Shown here: in pieces, positions 37,038 through 46,100 of the stretch
How positions within the stretch are numbered: position 1 is the first letter of the stretch
Layout: each line of letters begins with the position of its first letter
Origin: Roseiconus lacunae
GTDB lineage: Bacteria; Planctomycetota; Planctomycetia; Pirellulales; Pirellulaceae
DNA length: 64,000 nt
Direction of reading: 5' to 3'
Assembly (NCBI RefSeq): GCF_008312935.1
Contig: NZ_VSZO01000009.1
Coordinates: 345,613-409,612 of the forward strand
Notes under the pieces: model-generated
What the model was told of the DNA's origin: nothing
The model's input: only the letters and a program-made list of their open reading frames with translations
The model's database searches: none
Translations under genes and position numbers: made by a program

Positions 37038-39566
37038 TTATTGTCCCAAGTCGTCCCGCGACTCGGTCGACAATTCGATTTGCTTGGTCTTCGGAAGCGT
37101 CGTTGTCGATGCACCGTTGCCGCTTGAGATCACCGACGCAAACCCGTTGGATTTGGACGATTCGGGCTTCTTGATCGTGCGATCGTTAGTCACCGTTACG
37201 TTCTTGCCATCGGTTTGACCATTTCGGCGGTAGTACTGCCCGCCCTGACGACCATAACGGTAATACGAGTACCCGGAGTAACCATCCGCACCGGCGGCCT
37301 CACTTGAGTTATTGATCACGACTCCGAGTACGTTCGCGCCAACACCGTTAAGAATATTCAAGGCCTCGCGGGCGTTAGGTTTACTCTTGCGGCGAATTCG
37401 CAGTGTCAAGATCACCGCGTCGGCCATGCTGGCTGTGATGCTCGGGTCGGTGACCACCAACAGCGGAGGCGTATCGAGGATGATGTAATCGAATTGCTCG
37501 CGAAGATACTCGAGCAGTTCATTCATCATCGGCAACGTCAACGCTTCGGCCGGATTTGATGGGATCGGACCAGATGGCATCACATGCAATTTCGGCAGCG
37601 GTGTCGCATGAGCCGCATCAAGTGGATCGCACTCGCCGTCGAGCACGTTGCTCAGTCCGAGCTTGTCCTCACACGCAAAGTTGTCGGTCAATTGTGGCCG
37701 CCGAAGGTCACAGTCGATCACCAAGACGCGTTTACCGCTTTGAGCGATCGAGCACGCCAGATTCGAAGCGATGGTGCTCTTTCCGTCTCCGGGCAATGGA
37801 CTGGTCACCTGAATGATTCGCCCACGCTCAAAGTTACTCATGTCAAAGAACGTTGCCGTTCGTAGCGATCGGATCGCTTCGGCGGTCATGCTGGCCGGTT
37901 GATGCACGACGGCCAGATCGGTGGACAACGACTTGTACGGATCCAACTCTCCCTTTTTCAGTTTTCGGCGTTTGCCGCGGAAGTAAGGAATGTGCGTCAA
38001 GATGGCCACGCCCAAGGTCGCACTGATTTCGTCCGGATCGCGGAACGTATTGGCGTTTTTCTCGAGCAGGATTGCCAAGCCGCTACCGAGTAGCAAGCCG
38101 AGCACCGATCCCAATCCAACCGTCTTAAGTAAGCTCGGGCCGACCAGGAACGCCTTCGTAGGTTTCCATAACTCGACGACCTGGGTCACGCTGTCTTCAT
38201 CGCTCAATTGAGCACGACGCATGTTTTCTTCAAGCTGACGGAGCAAGTCACGGTTCTGCTCGATCTCACGAACCAACTGCTCGTTTTGCTGCTCGTATTG
38301 AGCCAGTTTTGACGCTTCAAGTTTTTCCGCAACGATTTGCTCATCCAGTTGTTTGATGTGCATTTCCTGCATCTTCACCATCGCTTTGTGCGAATAAAGA
38401 ATCGCATCGACGGTTTCTTTGGCACGGGCGATCGGATCGCCGTACATGCTCTCGTACCACTTCTCTCGCAACTTTGTGATCCGCTCGGATTGTTGCTCGA
38501 CTAACTTCAACAGTTCTTCACGAGTCGTCTCGAGTTGCTCATCGAATGCCTTGACCGTCGGGTGTGACTCGCCGAACTCCTTTGCATTCATGTTTCGTTC
38601 GACCATCAACGGCAATAACGTCTTTTGCACATCGAGGGCCGCCAAGGCGCTATCACCGACCAGCGGATCGGGATCGCGTTTTTCGCCGACAGAAGTGACC
38701 CGAACGCCCAGCAACTGACTCATCACGTTGAGAACGATTCGTGGATCATCCGATTGCTCGGCGACACTTTCCATTTGTGCGAGGGTCGTTTGCTGCGCCC
38801 GCAACTGCTGGTACTGCTTCGAACGGTCTTCGACAAGCGTCAGATGTCGTTCGCGGTGGGGGTTAATCGCTTGGCCTTCGCTATTCCAGTCCAACGGGGC
38901 GTCACGACGAAACTCGTTGTATTGGCGTTCGAGCTTGCTTAGCTTGGGTGAAAGCGTACCGATCGCCACGTTCAATAAGTGGGTCAATTGAGCTTGAGTG
39001 CTCTGGTGCCGCTCGTTGTAGTACGCCTGCAACGACTTGCTGAAGGCGCGAGTGGCCGCTTCGCAATGCTCCGGAATAGTGCTGTCAAAGTGCAACAAGG
39101 TGATCAGCGACTGAGCCGTCTTGACGTCCGTGACCTCGGGTTCAAGCACAAGAGTTAGCTGAACCGCCTTGGCAAACTGTTCGAGGTTGTTGTCATACAA
39201 TTTCTTATAGGGCTGCATCACCGGCTGCTCGAAAGCCATCCCGACAACACGATCGCTATAAAGTTGAGCCTGCAAGACTTCGATGTCCGCGACGCCGCCG
39301 AGGACCTCGCCGGTAACCGCATCGAATGTTGGCGGACGATTTGATTCGACCATCAACCGAGTCGAGCTGCGATAGGTTTCTTCGAGCTGCAGGTAAACCA
39401 GGAATCCGACCACCCCAAAGAAGAGGCTCGGCAGGATCACCGCCCATCGATAACGCCACAAAGCGCCGGGCACGTCGAGCGTTTGCACCGATTGGGCGGA
39501 AGCTTTGTTACTGGAAACCTGGCGATTACGATAACTCGTTCGCTGATTCGGAGTTTCTGCGATCAT
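37038..39566 (-). CDS. Polysaccharide co-polymerase / tyrosine autokinase (Wzz + BY-kinase)
   Basis: The protein has 842 residues. The N-terminal Wzz domain begins near residue 28 with a first helix (WAVILPSLFFGVVGFLVYLQ). A periplasmic coiled-coil region follows to about 480, then a second helix (SLLKTVGLGSVLGLLLGSGLAILL). The C-terminal BY-kinase domain has Walker A PLPGDGKST (about 588-596), Walker A' VLVIDCDLRRP and Walker B FDYIILDTPP. A tyrosine-rich patch near 760-780 (GYSGYSYYRYGRQGG) is the expected autophosphorylation cluster. The protein controls polymerisation and export of exopolysaccharide through its phosphorylation cycle. It is the first gene of the minus-strand EPS/exosortase module, with a divergent sugar-nucleotide epimerase beyond a 634-base gap. 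Confidence 0.93.
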   Translation of the reverse strand: MIAETPNQRTSYRNRQVSSNKASAQSVQTLDVPGALWRYRWAVILPSLFFGVVGFLVYLQLEETYRSSTRLMVESNRPPTFDAVTGEVLGGVADIEVLQAQLYSDRVVGMAFEQPVMQPYKKLYDNNLEQFAKAVQLTLVLEPEVTDVKTAQSLITLLHFDSTIPEHCEAATRAFSKSLQAYYNERHQSTQAQLTHLLNVAIGTLSPKLSKLERQYNEFRRDAPLDWNSEGQAINPHRERHLTLVEDRSKQYQQLRAQQTTLAQMESVAEQSDDPRIVLNVMSQLLGVRVTSVGEKRDPDPLVGDSALAALDVQKTLLPLMVERNMNAKEFGESHPTVKAFDEQLETTREELLKLVEQQSERITKLREKWYESMYGDPIARAKETVDAILYSHKAMVKMQEMHIKQLDEQIVAEKLEASKLAQYEQQNEQLVREIEQNRDLLRQLEENMRRAQLSDEDSVTQVVELWKPTKAFLVGPSLLKTVGLGSVLGLLLGSGLAILLEKNANTFRDPDEISATLGVAILTHIPYFRGKRRKLKKGELDPYKSLSTDLAVVHQPASMTAEAIRSLRTATFFDMSNFERGRIIQVTSPLPGDGKSTIASNLACSIAQSGKRVLVIDCDLRRPQLTDNFACEDKLGLSNVLDGECDPLDAAHATPLPKLHVMPSGPIPSNPAEALTLPMMNELLEYLREQFDYIILDTPPLLVVTDPSITASMADAVILTLRIRRKSKPNAREALNILNGVGANVLGVVINNSSEAAGADGYSGYSYYRYGRQGGQYYRRNGQTDGKNVTVTNDRTIKKPESSKSNGFASVISSGNGASTTTLPKTKQIELSTESRDDLGQ

Positions 39567-40200
39567 GTGGGGAATTGCTTTGTTCGGCAGAGTTTGTTCG
39601 GCAGAGCTAGTCGAGAGACCGGGATTGTTCGCTTTCCGATCTTGTCGGGCAACCTTGTCGGGTAACCGGCGTTAGGATGCTGGGTGTGCGTCGGCAGTCT
39701 GGTCGCGTCAGCACCGGGACACAAGCATTCATCCAATGAATCAGCGTCGCTTAGGGAGATCCGTCACCTTAGACGCGTGAAAGGTCGACTTGTTCTGCTC
39801 AATTGTGAATTGGGGGCAGTCATTTTCGGACTCGTTTTCCCCAAGGCAGGTCATGCCGCACCTGATCAACTTCAGGGAAACCGTGCAGGTGTAGTTTAAC
39901 CCTCAATTTGTGAGGTCCATAGCGGTTTTGAGTTTCACGGCCTGCAAAATCGGAGACAGGACATCAAATCTGCGCCGATCTGCAAATCGTCGGGCTTTTA
40001 GCGACATTTAGGCGTGTGAAGGTTTGGAGTGATCTCACCGGTAAAATCGTTAAGTCTCGCCGGAGCCCGAAATCACTCGTAAAAACACCTTCTCGATGGT
40101 GAAAACCTGTTCAAACTTAGCAACCGCTTGCATCATCCTACCGGGGCAGGAACAATCGCACTGATTACGCAGACGCCCCACCCAACAGAACCATTTGAGC
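39567..40200. other. Long divergent intergenic region, 634 bases, with short direct repeats
   Basis: No coding sequence is supported. Two short tandem-like repeats occur near the autokinase start: GTTCGGCAGAG twice (39582-39606) and CTTGTCGGGYAAC twice (39640-39667). CCTCA/TGAGG arms form a small hairpin near 39901-39914. This stretch must hold the promoters of both the EPS operon and the epimerase gene. Its length suggests regulated expression, but no operator is recognised. Confidence 0.45.
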
Positions 40201-41196
40201 ATGTCCTCCACGTTCCAATTGCCAGAATCAGCCGCCTCGCTAAACGGATCTCGCTGCCTCGTCACCGGCGGAGCGGGTTTCATAGGCTCTCATGTCGTCG
40301 ATGCGATACTTGATCAGGGCGCGAGTGTGCGAATCTTGGACAATTTCAGCACCGGATTTAAAACGAATCTGCAACACCGCGCCGCCGACGCCCCGGTCGA
40401 AGTGATCGACGGAGATGCCGCATGTGCCGATACGGTCGATCAAGCTGCCCGGGGCTGCGATACGATCTTTCATCTCGCCGCAATGGCAAGTGTTCCCCGC
40501 AGCATGCGAGAACCGCAACTCTGCCACGCCTGGTGTGCGACGAGCACAGTGAACCTGTTGGCGGCTGCCGAAAAACACAACGTGCGTCGAATGGTGTTGG
40601 CCAGCACCAGTGCAATTTACGGGAACTCCACTTGGGTCAGTAAACGTGAATCCGACCCTCCGGCACCACTGTCGCCCTACGCGGCGGCGAAGCTTTCTGC
40701 CGAGTCATACCTGCAGTCCTTTGCCCGCACCACCGACGTCGAAACGGTGATCCTGCGTTACTTCAACGTCTACGGACCTCGCCAAGATCCGAAAAGCGAA
40801 TACAGTGCGGTGATCCCACGATTTGTTTCGATGATCCTGACCGGCGAGCGCCCGATCATCTATGGCGACGGCGAACAATCCCGTGACTTCGTCTATGTCG
40901 GTGATGTGGCTCGAGCAAACCTGCTCGCCGCGACCGTTCCGAACCTTTCGGGACGCACGTTTAACATCGCCTGCGGTCGCCGGACGACGCTGCTGGAATT
41001 GCTAGTCACGCTCCGCGAGATTTTAGGCCAGGAAATCGAACCCATCCATGAGCCCCCTCGCATCGGTGACGTCAAAGACTCCTTAGCGGACATCACCGAA
41101 GCACGAACCAAACTGCTATTTGAACCCGCGGTGACGATCGGGGACGGCCTACGTGATAGTGTGGAATACTATCGCTCCCTATGTAGCCCTACGTAG
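40201..41196 (+). CDS. NAD-dependent sugar-nucleotide epimerase (extended SDR, GalE/WbpP-like)
   Basis: The protein has 331 residues from the ATG at 40201; a TTG at 40195 is the only alternative. The extended short-chain dehydrogenase features are the Rossmann motif VTGGAGFIGSHV near residue 22, DxD-like acidic positions after the second strand (RILDNFSTG), the catalytic SPYAAAK (Tyr-x-x-x-Lys) near 160, and the late conserved RYFNVYGPRQ and SRDFVYVGDVA. These match UDP-glucose or UDP-N-acetylglucosamine 4-epimerases and related enzymes that supply nucleotide sugars for exopolysaccharide or lipopolysaccharide. Its divergent placement beside the EPS/exosortase module supports such a role. The precise sugar cannot be told from the sequence. 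Confidence 0.92.
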   Translation: MSSTFQLPESAASLNGSRCLVTGGAGFIGSHVVDAILDQGASVRILDNFSTGFKTNLQHRAADAPVEVIDGDAACADTVDQAARGCDTIFHLAAMASVPRSMREPQLCHAWCATSTVNLLAAAEKHNVRRMVLASTSAIYGNSTWVSKRESDPPAPLSPYAAAKLSAESYLQSFARTTDVETVILRYFNVYGPRQDPKSEYSAVIPRFVSMILTGERPIIYGDGEQSRDFVYVGDVARANLLAATVPNLSGRTFNIACGRRTTLLELLVTLREILGQEIEPIHEPPRIGDVKDSLADITEARTKLLFEPAVTIGDGLRDSVEYYRSLCSPT

Positions 41197-41388
41197 CAAC
41201 AACCATCCAGCGCAGCGACAACAGACCTGCTTCGCGGATGCAACCCAACTAAGAGCTTCGCTCAAATCGCTTCAAAGTTTGCGAGTGAACCGTTGGCGAG
41301 CGAATTGAGTCCACTTCGCCGCAACCGATTCTCTCGTCATCGCCCCCCGCTTCCCGATCACCCCACGCCGTACAAGACTTCCGAATCA

Positions 41389-42048
41389 ATGATCCGCGCC
41401 AACGTTCACCAACCGTTCTTTCGTAAGTTTTTGTTTGTCTTTTTAGGTTGTTTGGCGTTCGGTGCGTATTGCCTGTATGACGGCTTGGTTGCCTATCCCA
41501 AAAAATTAACGATGGCGGCCGCCTACGAAGAACTGCCCGAAGAAGGTCGGCAGGAAGCGTGGCAGGCGCTGGCGACCGAAAAGGGCTGGCCGACACGAAC
41601 GCCTGCTAATTCAGCCGAGGAAATGCAGCACAAGATCGGAACCCAGTTCATGATGGCGATCCTGTGTGGCCTATTCGCGATTCCGGCGTTGATGATGTTC
41701 ATGTCAGGGCAGGGGACATGGGTCGAAGGCGACGAAACCGTCATCCGCAACAGCAAAGGAAAAGAAGTCCCGGTTGATGCGATCACGCAGATCGATAAAC
41801 GTAAGTGGGCGGACAAGGGCATCGCAAAAATCTACTACGATGTCGATGGAAAGAAACAAAAGTTCGTGATGGATGATTTCAAATACGAACGCGAACCGAT
41901 GGGTGAAATCATGATGTTCGCCGAAGCTAACTTGAATGAGGATCAAGTCATCGGAGATGATCTAGAACGGGATAAGAAAGCGCTCCGCGATTTAGAGGCA
42001 CGCGAATCGAGTCCCGGCACAGAAACACCTGAATCCGACGTCAGCTAA
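41389..42048 (+). CDS. Two-helix membrane protein of unknown function
   Basis: The protein has 219 residues from the ATG at 41389. The ORF extends to 41293 but only through an arginine/proline-rich stretch that looks non-coding. One helix lies near residues 12-32 (KFLFVFLGCLAFGAYCLYDG) and another near 85-105 (MMAILCGLFAIPALMMFMSG), with a roughly 50-residue helical loop between. A compact domain follows (TWVEGDETVIRNSKGKEVPV; KWADKGIAKIYYDVDG) that resembles the PH-like or YcxB-type domains of small membrane proteins, then a charged tail. It ends 6 bases before panE and is probably cotranscribed. No direct link to pantothenate synthesis is apparent. Confidence 0.82.
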   Translation: MIRANVHQPFFRKFLFVFLGCLAFGAYCLYDGLVAYPKKLTMAAAYEELPEEGRQEAWQALATEKGWPTRTPANSAEEMQHKIGTQFMMAILCGLFAIPALMMFMSGQGTWVEGDETVIRNSKGKEVPVDAITQIDKRKWADKGIAKIYYDVDGKKQKFVMDDFKYEREPMGEIMMFAEANLNEDQVIGDDLERDKKALRDLEARESSPGTETPESDVS

Positions 42049-42054
42049 ATCGAC

Positions 42055-42999
42055 ATGTCAAAACTGAGTTATGCCATCATCGGAAGCGGTGCGGTCGGTG
42101 GCCTGTATGGTGCAATGCTTGCTCGCGCCGGCCACGACGTTCACTTCCTCTGTCGCAGTGACTACGAGCACATTCGTCAGCACGGATGGAATATCGAAAG
42201 CCATTGGGGTGATTTTCAGCTCACCGACGTCAATGTCTATCGCTCGGCCGATGATCTACCGCCGTGCGATGTGACGATCCTCGCGCTGAAGACAGTCAAG
42301 AATCACTTGCTCAGTGGCCTACTGCCCAAGCCGATGGGACAATCCGGCGTCGTTTTGGTGCTTCAAAATGGTCTAGGAGTCGAAGCGTCCCTGTCCGAAC
42401 ACGTCGGCGTCGAACGAGTGTTCGGTGGATGTTGTTTCCTGTGCAGCAATAAAGTCGGCCCGGGTCACATCCGGCACATTGACTACGGACGCATCGTCTT
42501 TGGTCCTTATTCAAATTCTGATGCTCGATTGGATCTTGCCGCGAAGATCGGTGATGAACTGAACGCGGCAGGGATCGAAGCACAATGTTCCGACGATTTG
42601 AACCTAGTCCGCTGGCGGAAACTGATGTGGAACATCCCCTTCAACGGGCTTTCAGTCGCTTTGGACGCATCAACTGACAAGATGATCGGAGATGACAACT
42701 GCGTCGACTTGGTCCGCGACATCATCACCGAAGTCCACCGCGCCGCAACAGCGTGCGGCGCAACGATTGACGCATCGTGGATCGAAAAGACGATCGATCA
42801 CACGCGGTCGATGGTCCCATATGACAGCAGCATGCGACTGGACTTTTTGGCCGGTCGCGAGATGGAACTTCAAGCGATCCTTGCCAACCCGATCGCGGCG
42901 GCAAAGCGAGCCGGCGTCTCGATGCCCAAGACTGAGATGCTATACCAGACGTTGCGGTTCATGCAAAACCGCTCGAACAAAGAAGGTTCGAAGAAATAA
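42055..42999 (+). CDS. panE: 2-dehydropantoate 2-reductase (ketopantoate reductase)
   Basis: The protein has 314 residues. The N-terminal NADPH-binding domain starts SYAIIGSGAVGGLYGAML, the family's GxGxxG. LALKTVKN and the LQNGLGVE segment follow near residues 78 and 103. The C-terminal helical catalytic domain includes the conserved lysine in RWRKLMWNIPFNGLS (around residue 190) and the SSMRLDFLAGREME segment. The enzyme reduces 2-dehydropantoate to pantoate in coenzyme A synthesis. Length and motif order are normal. The gene lies 6 bases after a membrane-protein gene and is closed by a strong hairpin terminator that starts inside the AAAA after the stop codon. Confidence 0.93.
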   Translation: MSKLSYAIIGSGAVGGLYGAMLARAGHDVHFLCRSDYEHIRQHGWNIESHWGDFQLTDVNVYRSADDLPPCDVTILALKTVKNHLLSGLLPKPMGQSGVVLVLQNGLGVEASLSEHVGVERVFGGCCFLCSNKVGPGHIRHIDYGRIVFGPYSNSDARLDLAAKIGDELNAAGIEAQCSDDLNLVRWRKLMWNIPFNGLSVALDASTDKMIGDDNCVDLVRDIITEVHRAATACGATIDASWIEKTIDHTRSMVPYDSSMRLDFLAGREMELQAILANPIAAAKRAGVSMPKTEMLYQTLRFMQNRSNKEGSKK

Positions 43000-43000
43000 A

Positions 43001-43036
43001 AAAACGCACGGCCTTCCCCCCGAAAGGCCGTGCGTT
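43001..43036. terminator. Bidirectional intrinsic terminator between panE and the DUF11 gene
   Basis: A perfect 13-bp stem (43003-43015 with 43024-43036) encloses an eight-base C-rich loop. On the minus strand the stem is followed by TTTTTTTA, ideal for the giant gene ending at 43140. On the plus strand it lies just after the panE stop and is followed by ACCGTTTTCC, a weaker U-tract. Confidence 0.88.
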
Positions 43037-43139
43037 ACCGTTTTCCTCAAGTTCCTGAGTCGCTTGCTGCCACATTCACCACCGGCTCCCGTTGGCAGCA
43101 GATCAATCATGTTGCGTTTAGCGAATCATGAGAGCGTTG

Positions 43140-46100
43140 TCAGGATGATGCGAGGAAACGTCTTTTGGAGAGCACCGCGGCGACTTCGCCGAAGTTAAAG
43201 CCCGATGCGGTTCCCGGGCTGTCATCAAAGGTCAAATCGTTGAACGCGTTCTGGTTAATTGTCGCGGTCGCTCCGGTTCCGGCAGTCTCTTGACCATCGA
43301 CGTAGTCTTCCGGCTGCGTCTGAGTGAGGTCATAGGTCCCGGCGCCGAGTTGCGAGAACAAGTACTCGCCGTCGTCGTTCGTCGTGACCACCCGGCTGAC
43401 CGGCTGATTGAAGACATCGGTGCCTGTGAGGGTTATCGTAACCCCGGAGATCCCGGCTTCACCCGAATCTTGAACTCCGTTGTTGTTTGTATCCACATAG
43501 ACGACGCCGCTGATCGAACTTTGGAATGCTTCGATCGTCGTTGCGGCGGTCGCAGAGTTATTCGTCAGATCGGTTTCACCGGTGGTAGTCTCCACCGACA
43601 CGGAGTTGGTCACACTGCTCGGTGCCGCCGCATCGACGGTGGCATTGATCGTAAACGTGAATGAGCCACTGGCGGCAATATCGCCGATGTCAACCGTCAC
43701 GTCCTGCCCGTTGTTGGTGACCGTTTCGCCACCCGGTGTATTCGCACTGACAAAGGTCAGTCCGGTCGGCAGGGTGTCTTCGGCGGTAACATTTTCCGCT
43801 GGTGAGACGCCGCTGTTAGTCACCGTGATGGTGTAGACCAACGTGTCACCGGCCTGAGCGGTCGAAAGATCAACCGACTTGGTGACCTCAAGATCCGCTT
43901 GGGGTGTCGCGGTGATGTCTTCGCTTGCGGTATTGTTCGACGTGTCAGTTTCACCCGTATCTGCGGCGACCGAAGCGGTATTGGTGATCGTGCCGTTGGC
44001 GGACGCGTCGACGGTGAACACCAGCGTCGCCGAGATGGTTTCGTCGTCGTCAAGCGTGATCGCCGGGAACGTCACCGTCGTTCCATCAGAAGTCGCCGCC
44101 TGACCATCAAGTGTTCCGCTCACGAAGGTCATCCCCGCAGGGATGTCATCGGTCAGCACCACACCCGTCGCAGTGCTGGGACCGTCATTGGTCAGTTCGA
44201 TCGTGTAGGTCACGTTGGTTCCCGAAGCCGGCGCCGTGTCATCGGCCGTCTTCGTCAACGTCACGTCGAATTCTGGCGACAGAGCTGTCTGAGCGTTGTC
44301 GGTGTCGTTGCTCGAGTCGATGTCGCCACCGGTTACCGAAATCGACCCGCTGTTGTCGATCGTTCCCGTCGCATCTTCGTCGACCGTGGCGGTAAACGTA
44401 AACGTTTCGGTCGAACCGATCGCAATCGGATCAAACACGATCGTGATCGTTCTCGATCCGCTGTCGTAGCCTTGCGAGGTCGCGTTCGGAGCTGAGATCT
44501 GCCCCAAGGTAAGTCCCGCGGGCAAGACATCCGTAAACGTCACCACCCCCGAATCACTGATACTGTCGGTGTCGTGCTCGATTTCAAAGCTGTACGTCAG
44601 CGTATCATCACCGGGGGTCGCGGTCGCCAAATCAACCGATTTCGTTAGGATCAGGTCGGTCGTCCGGTTGACCGTCACATCGATGTCATCACTGTCGTTA
44701 CTCGAATCGATGTCCGTGTCTGTCGTTGTGATATCCGCCTGATTATTAAGCGTTCCAGTCGCCGAAGAAGCGATGTCGACCGTGATTGTGAACGTTTCTG
44801 ATTGTCCGTCAGTCAACGTCCCGACATCGAACGTCAGGTCTTGTCCACTCTGGTTAATCGTCACACCGGACGTTCCCGCGTCGAACGAACTGAACGTCAA
44901 AGCGGTATCTAGCGTGTCGGTGACGGTCACACCGCGAGCATCGCCGGGACCGTCGTTGGTCACCGTGAAGGTGTAGGTGATGCTGCTTCCAGCGACCGCA
45001 GTGTCTGCGGTCGTCTTGGTAACACCGACATCGACGTTGCGGACCACGGGCGTGGTTTCGGTAGCCGTGTTATCGCTGTCATCAGGATCGATATCCGGTG
45101 CCCCAACCACCGTGGCCGTGTTGACAATCGATGCCCCCGCATCGGACGCCACCATGACAACGATATCGATCACCGCGGACGCTTGATCGGCCAAGTCATC
45201 GACATTGATCGTCAACTGACCACTCGACGCCGGAGTTTCGGTGATGGTCCCCGATCCGGTCGTGAACGAACCGCTGACGTAGGACAGATCGCTCGGCAAG
45301 TTATCGGTGACGACGATGCCCGTTGCCGTGTCTGGGCCGTCATTGGTGACCGTGATCGTATAAGTGAATTGTTCGCCGGCGACGACCGACGAAGCCGTGT
45401 TGTCGCTTTTGGTGATCGACAGATCGGCGATGTCGAGCGTTGCAACCGCACTATCAGAATTATTCGAGTCGTCCGTTTCGACTTGGTCACCGGCAATGGT
45501 CGCCGTGTTGGTCAGTGGGGCCGTTTGCCCCGCATCAATATCGACCGCGATCCGAATCGTGTCGGATGCCGAAACGGCCAGAGCGCCGATCGGTACCGTG
45601 ATGTCTTGTCCGACGATCGTTGGAGTGTAGGTGCCAAAGTTAGATGACGCTTGATCGATCGTCATTCCGGCCGGAATCGAATCACTGATCACAACATTGG
45701 TCGCATCCAACGGCCCATTGTTGGTAAACGTGATGTCGAAGAACGCTTGTCCCCCGGCGTTTAATGTCGAAGCGGCCGCGTCGAGCGTTTTGGTGATTTC
45801 CAAATCGATCGTCGGAGTGACTCCGATATCCAACGTGAAGTTCGTATTGACGTCCGTATCACCGTCGTTGTTGGGCTCGCTTCCCGCGACGAGAGTGATT
45901 TCCTGCGTCACGATCCCGACGCCCGCCGACAGCGATCCGTTGTCGTCGCTATCGACATCGTCATCTGGATCCGGAGCGGGATCATTGCCGGTGCTTGTCG
46001 CATAGCCAAACAAGGGTTGACCACCTGCGAACTGACCGTCAGGAATCACGACCAAATAATTGCCAGCGTCGAGGTCGGTAAACACATAGTTTCCGCTTCC

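Noticed and set aside
43500..45850. DUF11 repeat units as a DNA repeat array or CRISPR-like structure
   Set aside because: The similarity is at protein level between diverged domains; there are no constant DNA repeats with spacers.
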